Positions 1-9,493 of a DNA stretch of 61,107 nt are shown here, piece by piece. The stretch lies in contig DELT01000031.1 of NCBI GenBank assembly GCA_002354555.1, positions 1 to 61,107 of the forward strand, in the 5' to 3' direction. Position 1 is the first letter of the stretch; every line of letters starts with the position of its first letter. A program made the position numbers and the translations under genes. The DNA is from Methylophaga sp. UBA2689 (GTDB lineage: Bacteria > Pseudomonadota > Gammaproteobacteria > Nitrosococcales > Methylophagaceae). Below the pieces are notes generated by a model. The model was not told the DNA's origin and made no database searches. It worked only from the letters and a program-made list of their open reading frames with translations.

Positions 1-597
1 GGTTTTGCCATGGTGTTATTCGGATTGTATGCGTTTGTTGTCGGTTTAAAAATGGGGTTATTCCCCATCGGCAGCAGCATGGCTGAACAGCTGATAAAAA
101 ATCAGCATATTGTCTATGTCTATCTGTTTGCTTTTGCGATTGGTTTTGCGACAACCATGGCGGAACCCGCCTTGATTGCTATCGGTCAACAGGCAGAAGA
201 GGCTGCTTCGGGAAGGATAAATGGTAACGTCATCCGGCTGCTGGTGGCAGTGGGTGTGGCAGTAGGCATCACTATCGGTGTACATCGTATTATCTCCGGC
301 GACTCAATTCATCATTACATTATCGGCGGGTATTTAATCGTTATCGTACTCACCTTAATCGCCCCCAAATATATTGTGCCACTGGCATATGACTTAGGTG
401 GCGTGACGACTTCAGAAGTCACTGTGCCCTTGGTGACGGCACTGGGTATTGGCCTTGCAACCCATATTGAAGGCCGCAACATTCTGATGGATGGCTTTGG
501 CTTAATTGCCTTTGCCTCAATCTTTCCAATCATAACGGTCATGCTCTATGCTATTGCGATGCATTTCATGACGACTTTGCAAAAGGTAAACCGATGA
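1..597 (+). CDS. DUF1538 family membrane protein, 3' part (5' end outside window)
   Basis: The frame is open from the first base, so the protein starts before the window. The first ATG inside (position 10) is probably internal. The visible ~198 residues are very hydrophobic, with about five or six membrane segments separated by glycine-rich turns, including a TMAEPALIAIGQQAEE stretch. I recognise this as the DUF1538 family, inner-membrane proteins of unknown transport function that often occur as two repeats. The stop codon overlaps the start of the next gene (ATGA), which implies translational coupling to the PII-like gene. A regulated transporter is an inference from that coupling and the hydrophobicity; the substrate is unknown. 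Confidence 0.8.
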   Translation, partial: GFAMVLFGLYAFVVGLKMGLFPIGSSMAEQLIKNQHIVYVYLFAFAIGFATTMAEPALIAIGQQAEEAASGRINGNVIRLLVAVGVAVGITIGVHRIISGDSIHHYIIGGYLIVIVLTLIAPKYIVPLAYDLGGVTTSEVTVPLVTALGIGLATHIEGRNILMDGFGLIAFASIFPIITVMLYAIAMHFMTTLQKVNR

Positions 598-944
598 AAT
601 TTTCTGTTCTTGTTGCCATTGTTCCCGAAGAAAATGAACAGGCTGCGATTGATACCGCCAAAGATCTTGGGGCCGGTGGAATAACCGTCATGTCAGCCCG
701 GGGAATCAGTAATAACGTCAAAAAAACCTTTTTTGGTCTGAGCTACGATGGCAGTCAAAGTGTGTTGCTGATGGTATTGGAAAAAGGCTTGTCATTACAG
801 GTGCTCAAAGCCATTCAAAAAATTCTGATGCCGGATAATCAGGAGTCCAAAGGTCTGGTATTTACCCTGCCACTGGAGCATCTGGCAGGTATCGATATTT
901 CTCAGGTTGAACAATTCCAGCAACATTTACGAGATTCTTTCTAA
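594..944 (+). CDS. PII-like (P-II family) regulatory protein
   Basis: A 116-residue soluble protein beginning MKFSVLVAIVPEENEQAAIDTAKD. Its ferredoxin-like beta-alpha-beta pattern and 'KDLGAGGITVMSARGI' segment resemble the core of PII-superfamily trimeric signal proteins. The classical uridylylated T-loop motif is not recognisable, so it is better called PII-like than GlnB/GlnK. Its ATG overlaps the TGA of the DUF1538 gene, and the CBS gene follows 19 bp downstream. PII-family proteins usually bind nucleotides and gate a partner transporter or enzyme; control of the adjacent DUF1538 protein is the natural inference, by analogy with GlnK/AmtB or SbtB/SbtA. Confidence 0.75.
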   Translation: MKFSVLVAIVPEENEQAAIDTAKDLGAGGITVMSARGISNNVKKTFFGLSYDGSQSVLLMVLEKGLSLQVLKAIQKILMPDNQESKGLVFTLPLEHLAGIDISQVEQFQQHLRDSF

Positions 945-963
945 ACCTCTAAGGATACCGCTA

Positions 964-1353
964 ATGCGATTAGTTAAAGATGTCATGATTACCGATGTAG
1001 TCACCATTTCACCCTTTGCCAAAATGCGCGAAGCATTAAGCCTGATGAAACGCCATAAAATTAAATCGCTGGTCGTGGATAAGCAGAATCAACACGATGC
1101 CTTTGGTTTAATTACCTACTCGGATATTCTGAAAACGGTTATTGCTGAGGAAGGCGATATTGATTTGCTTAATGTCTATGACATTTGTGCCAAACCGGTT
1201 ATTGCCGTTGGGGAAGAATTAGCGATTCAACATGTCGCCAAGTTGATGACAACGCATCGGGTGAAACGGCTTCTGGTGGTTCATAACAATGATTTGGTTG
1301 GTATGGTAGCGATGAACGACATCATGGAACAATTGTTAAGCGAAATTGAATAA
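964..1353 (+). CDS. CBS-domain pair protein
   Basis: A 129-residue protein made almost wholly of two CBS domains (about residues 5-62 and 70-127). The repeats read 'VKDVMITDVVTISP...ALSLMKRHKIKSLVVD' and 'AKPVIAVGEELAIQHVAKLMTTHRVKRLLVV'. CBS pairs bind adenine nucleotides or SAM and act as energy sensors. An open frame extends upstream to 907, but I place the start at 964 because an AGGAT ribosome-binding site lies just upstream and the conserved domain begins there. It is the third gene of the DUF1538/PII-like cluster, so it may be a second nucleotide input into the same membrane protein (inference). Confidence 0.85.
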   Translation: MRLVKDVMITDVVTISPFAKMREALSLMKRHKIKSLVVDKQNQHDAFGLITYSDILKTVIAEEGDIDLLNVYDICAKPVIAVGEELAIQHVAKLMTTHRVKRLLVVHNNDLVGMVAMNDIMEQLLSEIE

Positions 1354-1356
1354 AGC

Positions 1357-2190
1357 TTAATCCAATACCTTGATGGCGCTGGGATGCTGCACAAACAGAC
1401 TGTATTGCTTCCCTCGTTTGGACATCCAGCCATGGACTTCCAGTGATTTATTCAAATACGAATCCAATGGCGGAAACAGATCCTGCTGTTCTTTCGCTAT
1501 TCTCAAACTGGCTTTGTCATTAACCTTTAATACCCAATAATCCCTGGTCTGTGCGCGTGATTCAGCTGTTAACAGCCATCGTTGCCAGCCACGATAGGCT
1601 GTTTCAGTGATAGTAGTGATCTTACGAGGCTGATAATGTTTATTTCCCCAAATACCCTGCTTTTGGTTTATTGCCTGTTGTTGGGCGGCAATCAATTGAT
1701 CTGCATACTGCAGATTGGGTGGCTTTAGAGTCAGTGCTGCCAATCCCTTCTGTAGTAATTTTTCATTAATAAAGTCACCGTCCGGTGTCCAGGCATACGC
1801 TAGCAACCGATCATAACGATCGCGTTTCTCGGTGTCGTACTGTAAATAGACCTGGTTTTCTGATAACTGATTTTTTAACCAATCTCTCGCTTCAATGCCT
1901 CCTGGTTCGGCTTCGCGATAATGAGAACTGATTTCCGGGGTATTTATACCGAGTAATCTGACCCGCTGATTATTTTCCAGTATCAATGTATCGCCGTCAT
2001 AGACCCGTTTAACATTAAATAAATAGCGATTGGAACTGGGGGTTAACTCAATCGTTTCCGCTGCTGGATCAGCAGGTTGATCAGAAAATATCTGTCGGCC
2101 ACGGTCATCTGTCCACTGATATATTTCTGTGGCACTTACTGTACCAATTAGCCAAAACAGTAAAAAAACAGAAAATAAATACCTTGTCAT
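1357..2190 (-). CDS. Secreted thermonuclease-family nuclease with N-terminal DUF4124
   Basis: 277 residues. An N-terminal signal peptide (about 1-20, ending VSA) is followed by a short DUF4124-type segment (YQWTDDRGRQIFSDQP, 24-39). A staphylococcal-nuclease domain then spans about 57-175. Residues matching the SNase active site are visible: Arg78 and Glu86 in VRLLGINTPE, and an arginine in KRDRYDRLLAY. The ~100 C-terminal residues (about 178-277) are a separate module I do not recognise beyond an OB-like look. It probably cleaves DNA or RNA in the periplasm or outside the cell. The gene lies one base from ubiA and may be cotranscribed with it. Confidence 0.85.
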   Translation of the reverse strand: MTRYLFSVFLLFWLIGTVSATEIYQWTDDRGRQIFSDQPADPAAETIELTPSSNRYLFNVKRVYDGDTLILENNQRVRLLGINTPEISSHYREAEPGGIEARDWLKNQLSENQVYLQYDTEKRDRYDRLLAYAWTPDGDFINEKLLQKGLAALTLKPPNLQYADQLIAAQQQAINQKQGIWGNKHYQPRKITTITETAYRGWQRWLLTAESRAQTRDYWVLKVNDKASLRIAKEQQDLFPPLDSYLNKSLEVHGWMSKRGKQYSLFVQHPSAIKVLD

Positions 2191-2191
2191 G

Positions 2192-3061
2192 TCAGCTCAG
2201 GCTGTAATGCAAAACGATACTGATAAAAATAACCGCACCCACCCAATTATTATTCAGAAAAGCTTTTAAACAAGCATGGCGTTCACGATCTTTACTAAGC
2301 CATAACTGGTAAACAAATAAAGCTGCAGCGATTGCTAAGCCAATATAAAACAGCATTCCAAACTGCAACTGCCATCCAATGAACAACAGGATCAACAGAT
2401 ACCCGAGTTGTAACAGGCCTTGTATCAATAAATCTTTCTGTCCAAACAGAATGGCAGTGGATTTCACACCAGCTTGCAGATCATCTTCACGATCGGCCAT
2501 TGCATAGAAAGTGTCATACATTGTTGTCCAGATAATATTTGCCACAAACAACCACCAGACAATAGCCGGTAATGCATTGGTCTGGGCCGCAAACGCCATC
2601 GGAATTGCCCAGCCAAATGCCATGCCTAATACCAGCTGTGGCAGATAGGTAAAACGTTTCATAAACGGATAGACCGCGGCCAGTAATACCGCCACCAGCG
2701 ATAGCGCTATCGTGAAGGGATTAAGCAATAACACCAGCATAAATGCGATTAAAGCTAATAGCACAAACGTCAGCACCGCCTGTTTTGCCGTTAATGCGCC
2801 GGTTGCCAATGGACGATTCTCAGTACGCCACACCTGACCATCAATATGCCTGTCGGCAAAATCATTAATTGCACAACCCGCCGCACGCATCAACACAACA
2901 CCAGCGATAAAAATCAGCAGGATCTTAATATCCGGCAGGCCACCAGCGGCAATCCATAATGCTGTCAAGGTGGGCCAGAGCAACAGTAAAATGCCAATAG
3001 GCCGATTCATTCGGGTTAATTGCCAGTAAGGTCGTAGTTGTGTGGCTAAATTTGTCATCAA
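2192..3061 (-). CDS. ubiA: 4-hydroxybenzoate polyprenyltransferase UbiA
   Basis: This integral-membrane prenyltransferase attaches the polyprenyl tail to 4-hydroxybenzoate, the second step of ubiquinone synthesis. It has 289 residues, the usual family length, and about eight or nine membrane helices. Both aspartate-rich motifs are present: NDFADRHID at about 66-74 and DREDD near residue 190. These bind the Mg-diphosphate of the prenyl donor. The start overlaps the ubiC stop by four bases, so the enzyme making its substrate is encoded immediately upstream and the two are translationally coupled. Confidence 0.97.
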   Translation of the reverse strand: MMTNLATQLRPYWQLTRMNRPIGILLLLWPTLTALWIAAGGLPDIKILLIFIAGVVLMRAAGCAINDFADRHIDGQVWRTENRPLATGALTAKQAVLTFVLLALIAFMLVLLLNPFTIALSLVAVLLAAVYPFMKRFTYLPQLVLGMAFGWAIPMAFAAQTNALPAIVWWLFVANIIWTTMYDTFYAMADREDDLQAGVKSTAILFGQKDLLIQGLLQLGYLLILLFIGWQLQFGMLFYIGLAIAAALFVYQLWLSKDRERHACLKAFLNNNWVGAVIFISIVLHYSLS

Positions 3062-3609
3062 GACCAGCCCTGATTCGGTAAAAAAATTTCACAGACCAGC
3101 AAACTATTGTCAGCAAAATAAAAACATGAGCGTCTTGCCCACATTATTGAACTGTCGTTAAGTTCATTACTGCTGTGTTTTGCCAGTTCAAACAGGCTTT
3201 GTCCTGAACGCAGACTGGCTACTTCCAGCGGGCCGCGTTTAATCGCCGGATCGGTAAACAGAATTTCACCCAGAGATCGATTACCCAGATGATGAATATG
3301 CAGGTGTGCCTGCAATGCCTGATAACTGGCACGCGGCACAATGGTGCGGGCAAATACGCGAGCCTGATCACCATCGCGTAATATCACCTCACGGCAATAG
3401 GCATGTTCATACAACGGCTGTTCAAGCTTCAATGCTTCTTCTGTCAGGGGTTTCTGCCAACCGGTTTGCTGCAGATCCACGTTGAATTGCTGCTGACTGG
3501 TCTGCTGCAGGCGCAACGTTAACGATCCTTTGTCCGTTAACCATCCAGTCAGTTCGCCTGGTAGTTTTGCAGTTGACGCGGGATGCCAGTGTGTTTGGCT
3601 TTTTAACAT
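3058..3609 (-). CDS. ubiC: Chorismate lyase UbiC
   Basis: 183 residues. It converts chorismate to 4-hydroxybenzoate and pyruvate, the committed step into ubiquinone, in the cytosol. The family signature is visible: REVILRDGDQARVFARTIVP in the middle, 'LGNRSLGEILF', and a C-terminal WARRSCF segment containing the conserved arginines. It overlaps ubiA (ATGA) and follows recG by 13 bases, so it is probably expressed from the long gmk-to-ubiA transcript. Confidence 0.93.
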   Translation of the reverse strand: MLKSQTHWHPASTAKLPGELTGWLTDKGSLTLRLQQTSQQQFNVDLQQTGWQKPLTEEALKLEQPLYEHAYCREVILRDGDQARVFARTIVPRASYQALQAHLHIHHLGNRSLGEILFTDPAIKRGPLEVASLRSGQSLFELAKHSSNELNDSSIMWARRSCFYFADNSLLVCEIFLPNQGWS

Positions 3610-3622
3610 TGATTCTGATGAC

Positions 3623-5704
3623 TCATACTTGTCCGAAGTTCAGTTTTGTACCAAACCAGCGTTGAATTAATGGTGTGACGTTTTCCGGATAGTGGTTTAT
3701 TAATGTCTCAGCCGCTCTGCTGACCGCTGGCAACAAATCCTGATCGGCCAGTAAATCGGCCACCCGAAACTGGGGCAAACCGGTTTGCCGTGTTCCCAAC
3801 ACTTCGCCAGGACCACGAATTTCCAAATCGCGCTGGGCAATAACAAATCCGTCATTGCTTTCGCGTAAACAGGCCAGCCGGGCCAGACCGTTTTCCGACA
3901 GCGGAGGATGGTACATCAATACACAATGACTCTGCACCGTGCCACGCCCTACCCGACCACGTAACTGATGTAGCTGGGCCAGTCCCAGTCGCTCGGCATT
4001 TTCAATCACCATTAAACTGGCGTTAGGCACATCCACCCCAACTTCAATCACCGTTGTCGCCACCAGCAGATCAATTTCACCCTGTTTGAATGCCTGCATC
4101 ACCTGTTCTTTCTCAGCTGACTTCATTCGGCCATGCACCAGTGCGATCCTTAAGTCTGGTAACGCCTGTTCCAATTGTTCGGCAGTATCTTCTGCAGCCT
4201 GACATTGTAAATGCTCAGACTCCTCAATCAAGGTACATACCCAGTAAACCTGGCGTTTTTGCTGACAGGCCACATGAATGCGTTCAATCACTTCCTGTCG
4301 ACGGTTATCGGCCACCACCACGGTGGTCACCGGTTGCCTGCCAGGCGGCAGTTCATCAATTATTGATACATTCAAATCAGCATAGGCTGTCATTGCTAAT
4401 GTTCGAGGAATAGGTGTAGCGGTCATCACCAATTGATGTGGCAGGATGTCCACCGCTTTACCTTTGTCGCGTAACGCCATACGCTGATGCACGCCAAACC
4501 TGTGCTGCTCATCAATTATTACCAGACCCAAACGATTAAATGTCACTTCATCCTGAAATAACGCATGGGTGCCTACAGCAACATTGATCTCGCCTGCAGC
4601 CAGCGCAGCAATTACCTGTCGACGCTGTGCTGTTGTTTGCTTGCCTGCGCACCAGCCAACCTCGATGCCTAATGGCTCAAGCCAGTTACGAAAGGTCTGA
4701 TAATGCTGCTCTGCGAGTAATTCGGTGGGTGCCATCATCACTGCCTGATAGCCACTTGAGACTGCCATTAAGGCTGATAAAGCAGCCACCACTGTTTTGC
4801 CTGATCCGACATCACCCTGCACCAACCGCTGCATGGGAATATTCTGTTGCAGATCATTACGGATCTCTGTGATAACCCGTTGCTGAGCTCCGGTTAATGG
4901 GAATGGTAGTCGTTGTAAAAACGTTTCACTGAACCTATCGGCTTCAAACATTGGCGCTTTATGTTGCTGAGTGCGATAGCGGATTTGACGCATAGTGAGC
5001 TGCTGAGCCAGTAATTCTTCAAATGCCAGGCGTTTCTGTGCCGGATGTTCACGAGCGATTAACTGACCGACATCACTATCGGGCGGGGGTAAGTGAACAT
5101 ATTTCAAGGCTTGCGTCAGATCAAAATGAGCCACTCTTGGATCTAGCAATGCTTCTGGTAAATAGGACGGCATCGTTTGCTTTTCCAGCAGTTTGATTGC
5201 CTGATTCAACAGTTTCCGCCACGATAATTGATGCAAACCTTCGGTTGTCGGATACACCGGTGTTAAGGCTTCATCCACAGCAAATGGCGCCTCACCCTGA
5301 ATTATCTGATATTCAGGATGCACCATTTCCAGCGCAGATGGACCACTGCGCACTTCGCCAAAGCAACGAATGCGTTGTCCACGAGCGAGTTGCTGTTGCT
5401 GGGTTTTGGAAAAATGAAAGAAGCGTAATACCAGTGCTCCGGTGCCATCACTGACATGACATAGCAATGAACGACGCCGACCAAACTTGACCTGACTGAG
5501 CTGAATAACCCCTTCAACCAGTTTTTCCTGTTGTGGTCGCAAACTGCCAATAGGCATTAAACGCGTGCGATCCTGATAACGCAGTGGCAGATGAAACAGG
5601 AGATCCTGAATGTAGCGGATCCCCAGTTTTTCCAGCTTTTCAGCAAGTTTTTCGCCGACACCTTTCAGTGAGGTGACCGGATCAGTTATGGCCAGTTCAG
5701 TCAC
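3623..5704 (-). CDS. recG: ATP-dependent DNA helicase RecG
   Basis: 693 residues, full length for RecG. An N-terminal helix-hairpin-helix/wedge OB domain (about 1-200) precedes the superfamily 2 helicase core. Walker A is GDVGSGKT at 297-304, the DEQH box is at 398-401, and motif III is MTATPIPRTLAMT. The C-terminal QLRGRVGRG arginine motif and EIRGPGEVLGTRQTG hook are present. RecG remodels stalled replication forks, drives branch migration and unwinds R-loops. It sits between ridA and ubiC in the minus-strand run that starts at gmk. Confidence 0.98.
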   Translation of the reverse strand: MTELAITDPVTSLKGVGEKLAEKLEKLGIRYIQDLLFHLPLRYQDRTRLMPIGSLRPQQEKLVEGVIQLSQVKFGRRRSLLCHVSDGTGALVLRFFHFSKTQQQQLARGQRIRCFGEVRSGPSALEMVHPEYQIIQGEAPFAVDEALTPVYPTTEGLHQLSWRKLLNQAIKLLEKQTMPSYLPEALLDPRVAHFDLTQALKYVHLPPPDSDVGQLIAREHPAQKRLAFEELLAQQLTMRQIRYRTQQHKAPMFEADRFSETFLQRLPFPLTGAQQRVITEIRNDLQQNIPMQRLVQGDVGSGKTVVAALSALMAVSSGYQAVMMAPTELLAEQHYQTFRNWLEPLGIEVGWCAGKQTTAQRRQVIAALAAGEINVAVGTHALFQDEVTFNRLGLVIIDEQHRFGVHQRMALRDKGKAVDILPHQLVMTATPIPRTLAMTAYADLNVSIIDELPPGRQPVTTVVVADNRRQEVIERIHVACQQKRQVYWVCTLIEESEHLQCQAAEDTAEQLEQALPDLRIALVHGRMKSAEKEQVMQAFKQGEIDLLVATTVIEVGVDVPNASLMVIENAERLGLAQLHQLRGRVGRGTVQSHCVLMYHPPLSENGLARLACLRESNDGFVIAQRDLEIRGPGEVLGTRQTGLPQFRVADLLADQDLLPAVSRAAETLINHYPENVTPLIQRWFGTKLNFGQV

Positions 5705-5730
5705 CTGTTGCGGCCGCTAAAATAGTTGAG

Positions 5731-6117
5731 TTATGCGCCCAGATGCAAAATAGCATCCATTTCTACCGCCACATCTTTGGGTAAAGAGGCCACGCCAATC
5801 GCTGCACGAGCAGGATAGGGCTGCTCAAAGTAATCGGCCATGATTTCATTGACAGTGCCGAAATGGGCTAAATCAGTGAGATAAATATTCAGTTTTACCA
5901 CATCCTGCAAACTGCCGCCTGATGCAGTAGCAACCGCTGACAAGTTATCAAATACCCGGCGAACCTGAGTAGCAAAATCGCCTTCAATCACAGTCATGGT
6001 TTCCGGGACCAATGGAATTTGGCCAGAAAGATAAACAACATCACCAACTTTTACTGCTTGCGAATAGGTACCAATAGCTTCAGGAGCGTTGCTGGTATGG
6101 ATAATTTCTCGGGACAT
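5731..6117 (-). CDS. ridA: RidA family enamine/imine deaminase
   Basis: 128 residues, typical of the small trimeric RidA (YjgF/YER057c/UK114) family. These cytosolic proteins hydrolyse reactive 2-aminoacrylate and other enamines released by PLP enzymes. Conserved features include [26 protein letters not shown] near the N-terminus, an arginine in the [10 protein letters not shown] helix, and the C-terminal [23 protein letters not shown] segment. It lies between spoT and recG, an arrangement seen in other gammaproteobacteria. Confidence 0.93.
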   Translation of the reverse strand: MSREIIHTSNAPEAIGTYSQAVKVGDVVYLSGQIPLVPETMTVIEGDFATQVRRVFDNLSAVATASGGSLQDVVKLNIYLTDLAHFGTVNEIMADYFEQPYPARAAIGVASLPKDVAVEMDAILHLGA

Positions 6118-6162
6118 AAAAACTCCGGCTAAGTCATCATTGAAGACGACAGATTAAACAAA

Positions 6163-8322
6163 TCAGTTATTAATACGGTTAATGCGTTCAACCATTTCGA
6201 GTTGGCGTAAACGACGGATAATGCGAGCCAAGTGCTGACGATTAGTGACTTCAATTGTCAGCCGGAGATTGGTATAGCCACCATCCCGCTCGTCAACAAT
6301 GACATTATCAATATTCGATTCAGCTTCAGAAATCACCGAAGCAATCGTCGCCAGTGCACCACGTTGATTACGCAGATGCATCATCAAATCTACAGGGAAA
6401 TCACGATTGATCTCTTTCGCCCAGGCTACATCCAGCCACTTTTCATTTTGCTCGCGTAAATGGGTGGTATTTTTACAGCTGCGCTGATGAATAATGATAC
6501 CGCGTCCTGCACTGACAAACCCGTGAATTGGATCACCTGGAATCGGATGACAGCAGCGGGCAAAATTAACCACCATGCCTTCAGTGCCCGCAATCAGCAG
6601 TGCCTGTGGCTCTTTATTGGGGGTTTCTTCCTGTAACAATTTTTGTGCGACCAGTAAGGCAGATATATTACCCAGTCCCAGATCACTCAATAATTCATCA
6701 AAGTTTTCCAGCTCATACTCTTTCAAAAGTGCAGTGATTCGCTTGGTGGGGATGTTTTCCAATGCAGTTGAAAATGCTGTCAGATGTTTGTTCAGCAGTC
6801 GCAATCCAAGCTGAATCGCCTCCTCGCCTTGCAGATGCTTGAGGTAGTTACGAATATTGGTCCGCGCTTTTGGCGTCACTACAAAATTGAGCCACGCCGG
6901 ATTGGGATGCGAGGTCGGCGATGTAATGATCTCGACTGATTGTCCGGTTTCCAGTGGTGAACTCAATGGCACCAGATGGCGGCCAACTCTTGCTGCTACA
7001 CAACTGTTACCAACATCGGAGTGAACTGCATAGGCAAAATCCACTGCCGAGGAGCCTCTCGGTAAGGTGAGGATCTCGCCTTTCGGTGTTGATACATAAA
7101 TCTCGTCCGGGAATAAATCGATACGCAGATTTTCCAGAAACTCCATTGAGTCACCGGAGCTTTTCTGCATTTCCAGAATACCATGCAACCATTGTCTGGC
7201 TTTACGATGCGCCAGCGTATTGCCAGCAACTTCACCGGTTTTATAGAGCCAATGAGCGGCCACACCCGCTTCAGCCAATTGATCCATATCGCGAGAACGG
7301 ATCTGGACTTCTATCGGTACGCCGTAAGGGCCAAACAACACGGTATGCAATGATTGATAACCATTCGCTTTAGGGATCGCAATATAGTCTTTGAATTTGC
7401 CCTGCACTGGCTTGTAAAGGTTATGTACCACGCCCAGCATTCGATAGCAGGCATCCACATCATCGACAATAATCCGGAAGGCATAAACATCCATGACTTC
7501 AGAAAAAGACAGCTGTTTGCTGACCATTTTTTTGTAAATGCTGTAGAGATTTTTCTCGCGGCCCTGAATATCGGCACTGAGGCCTTCCTGTTCCATTCTA
7601 TTGAGTATGGAAGCAGTGATTTGGCTGACGATTTCCTTGCGATTTCCCCGCGCTTTTCGCACGGCGTCCCCTAATACACGATAACGAATAGGGTATAGAA
7701 CGTGAAAGCCGAGGTCTTCCAGTTCACAACGCATCAGATTCATTCCCAGACGCTGGGCGATAGGAGCATATATTTCGAGGGTTTCATGGGCAATGCGGCG
7801 GCGTTTTTCCGGTCTCAGATGGCCCAGAGTACGCATATTGTGCAGACGGTCAGCAAGCTTGACGATAATAACCCGTATATCACGGGACATTGCCAGCAAC
7901 ATTTTTCGCAGATTTTCAGCCTGGGCGTGTTGTCTGGTTTCAAATGCCGCCTGAGCCAGCTTGGTCACACCTTCTACCAGCTCGGCAACGGGTTCACCAA
8001 ATTCGGCAATCACGTCACGTTTGGACATTTCCGTGTCTTCGATAACGTCGTGCAGCAAACCGGCCATGATGCATTCATAATCCATATGCATCATCGCCAG
8101 TACATGAGCTACCGCTAACGGGTGAGTGATATAGCGCTCACCACTGCGTCGGGTCTGCCCTTCATGGCATTGCTCAGCAAAATGATAAGCTCGCCGAATC
8201 GACTCGACCTGATTATTTTCTAAATAATTTGACGTGGCAAAACACAGATCATCTATAGTGAGTTTGGGCTCGGACTCCTGAATGAAGTCTAGTTCAGACG
8301 CAACAGATGGTTTTGCACTCAC
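6163..8322 (-). CDS. spoT: Bifunctional (p)ppGpp synthetase/hydrolase SpoT
   Basis: 719 residues with the full RelA/SpoT layout. The HD hydrolase domain has HD at residues 91-92 within GLLHDVIEDTE, so hydrolase activity looks intact. The synthetase domain follows, with a KFKDYIAIPKANGYQSLHT segment at about 309-327. That basic xFKD motif resembles the RxKD of SpoT/Rel rather than the acidic ExDD of RelA. A TGS domain lies at about 395-455 and a C-terminal ACT domain at about 640-719. It makes and degrades the stringent-response alarmone. rpoZ is immediately upstream (6 bp gap). Confidence 0.97.
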   Translation of the reverse strand: MSAKPSVASELDFIQESEPKLTIDDLCFATSNYLENNQVESIRRAYHFAEQCHEGQTRRSGERYITHPLAVAHVLAMMHMDYECIMAGLLHDVIEDTEMSKRDVIAEFGEPVAELVEGVTKLAQAAFETRQHAQAENLRKMLLAMSRDIRVIIVKLADRLHNMRTLGHLRPEKRRRIAHETLEIYAPIAQRLGMNLMRCELEDLGFHVLYPIRYRVLGDAVRKARGNRKEIVSQITASILNRMEQEGLSADIQGREKNLYSIYKKMVSKQLSFSEVMDVYAFRIIVDDVDACYRMLGVVHNLYKPVQGKFKDYIAIPKANGYQSLHTVLFGPYGVPIEVQIRSRDMDQLAEAGVAAHWLYKTGEVAGNTLAHRKARQWLHGILEMQKSSGDSMEFLENLRIDLFPDEIYVSTPKGEILTLPRGSSAVDFAYAVHSDVGNSCVAARVGRHLVPLSSPLETGQSVEIITSPTSHPNPAWLNFVVTPKARTNIRNYLKHLQGEEAIQLGLRLLNKHLTAFSTALENIPTKRITALLKEYELENFDELLSDLGLGNISALLVAQKLLQEETPNKEPQALLIAGTEGMVVNFARCCHPIPGDPIHGFVSAGRGIIIHQRSCKNTTHLREQNEKWLDVAWAKEINRDFPVDLMMHLRNQRGALATIASVISEAESNIDNVIVDERDGGYTNLRLTIEVTNRQHLARIIRRLRQLEMVERINRINN

Positions 8323-8328
8323 GGTAAA

Positions 8329-8589
8329 TTAGATTTCGCTTTGCAGCTCTTCATCGCTGACGATGCTTTCTTCGGCATGCTGACGAGCTGAGGTTTTGGT
8401 CAGAATTGTGCGGTCAACCAGACCTGCGGCAATTTCACGCAGTGCCAGAACAGTTGGCTTATCGTTATCGACCGGCACCATTGCATCATCACCCATGGCA
8501 ATCTGGCGAGCGCGTTTTGCCGCAACCAGCACTAATTGAAAACGGTTATCTACATTTTCGAGGCAATCTTCAACGGTAGTACGTGCCAT
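8329..8589 (-). CDS. rpoZ: RNA polymerase omega subunit
   Basis: 86 residues. It begins [20 protein letters not shown] and contains the omega core ('[11 protein letters not shown]' and '[15 protein letters not shown]'). It binds the beta' subunit, helping RNA polymerase assembly and forming part of a ppGpp site in proteobacteria. It lies between gmk and spoT, linking the alarmone enzyme with its target. The 50-base gap to gmk shows no clear terminator. Confidence 0.97.
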   Translation of the reverse strand: MARTTVEDCLENVDNRFQLVLVAAKRARQIAMGDDAMVPVDNDKPTVLALREIAAGLVDRTILTKTSARQHAEESIVSDEELQSEI

Positions 8590-8639
8590 GTTAATTTGTC
8601 CTGTGGTTAAAACCAGTAATTTTACGAGAGATACGCAGC

Positions 8640-9251
8640 TTAAGCCAGTAAGTCCGCTAACAAGGTGCTGTAATTTGACTGTTGTACAGCCAGTTTGTGC
8701 CGACTGGCGACCACAATCGCAGTCAGGCTGGCGAGCGCATGATCAAAGTCATCATTCACAATCAGATAATCAAATTCAACGTAATGTGACATTTCACTCT
8801 CTGCATCACGCATTCTGCGCGAAATCGTTGCTTCATCATCCTGTCCGCGGCCTCTCAATCGCTGCTCAAGCGCCTGTTTTGATGGCGGCAAAATAAAAAT
8901 ACTACTGCTGTCAGGAAAGTTTTTTCTGACCTGCTGAGCACCCTGCCAGTCAATCTCCAGAATCACATCATTTCCGGCATGTAACTGGTGATGCACTGCT
9001 GCAGCTGAAGTACCATAACTGTTATCAAACACTGTTGCGGATTCAAGGAAATCTCCTGCTTCACGCATCTTGCTGAAGATATCCTGACTGACAAAAAAGT
9101 AATCTTCGCCGTCAGCTTCTCCCGCTCTGGCAGCCCGGGTAGTATGTGATACCGATAATCGAACATGCGGATCCTGTTTGACCAGTGCCCGAACCAGACT
9201 GGTTTTCCCTGCACCGGAGGGTGCCGCCACAATAAATAAACTTCCAGACAT
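8640..9251 (-). CDS. gmk: Guanylate kinase
   Basis: 203 residues. It phosphorylates GMP/dGMP to the diphosphate using ATP. The N-terminal P-loop [12 protein letters not shown] (about 9-20) and the GMP-binding segment '[20 protein letters not shown]' are present, as is the lid arginine region ([18 protein letters not shown]). It is the first gene of the minus-strand run gmk-rpoZ-spoT-ridA-recG-ubiC-ubiA. The promoter should lie in the 240-base divergent region shared with the iron transporter. Confidence 0.97.
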   Translation of the reverse strand: MSGSLFIVAAPSGAGKTSLVRALVKQDPHVRLSVSHTTRAARAGEADGEDYFFVSQDIFSKMREAGDFLESATVFDNSYGTSAAAVHHQLHAGNDVILEIDWQGAQQVRKNFPDSSSIFILPPSKQALEQRLRGRGQDDEATISRRMRDAESEMSHYVEFDYLIVNDDFDHALASLTAIVVASRHKLAVQQSNYSTLLADLLA

Positions 9252-9449
9252 TTTGATACCTTGCAGATTGCGCAGATTCAGTTTTGAAACTTGTGTTTCT
9301 TTTGTGAAAACAATACTGGTTTACGCTTTTTTGTGCCAGTTTTTTGCAAAGCTAAAAGCAGGCTCTGCGCGAGCTAACTACCGTCATATTCGGATTATTC
9401 CTGCTAATAATCTATGAAAACTTTAAATCCCCCTATTCCAAACAAAAAT

Positions 9450-9468
9450 AAATCTCATTATCATTGTT
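9450..9468. promoter_or_regulatory. Candidate Fur box upstream of iron transport operon
   Basis: Read on the minus strand, this 19-base site matches the classical Fur consensus (GATAATGATAATCATTATC) at about 12 of 19 positions, including an uninterrupted AATGATAAT core. It lies 25 bases upstream of the start codon of the binding-protein gene. Ferric-uptake repression is what one expects for this transporter family. Confidence 0.65.
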
Positions 9469-9493
9469 AATGTCATCAACCATGGAGTGTTCT

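Noticed and set aside
907-963. Upstream extension of the CBS-domain protein
   Set aside because: The extra 19 residues are not conserved-looking and overlap the PII-like gene's 3' end; a good AGGAT site favours 964.
7086-7674. Plus-strand open frames antisense to spoT
   Set aside because: Overlap a clearly conserved gene and have no recognisable domain; typical shadow frames.
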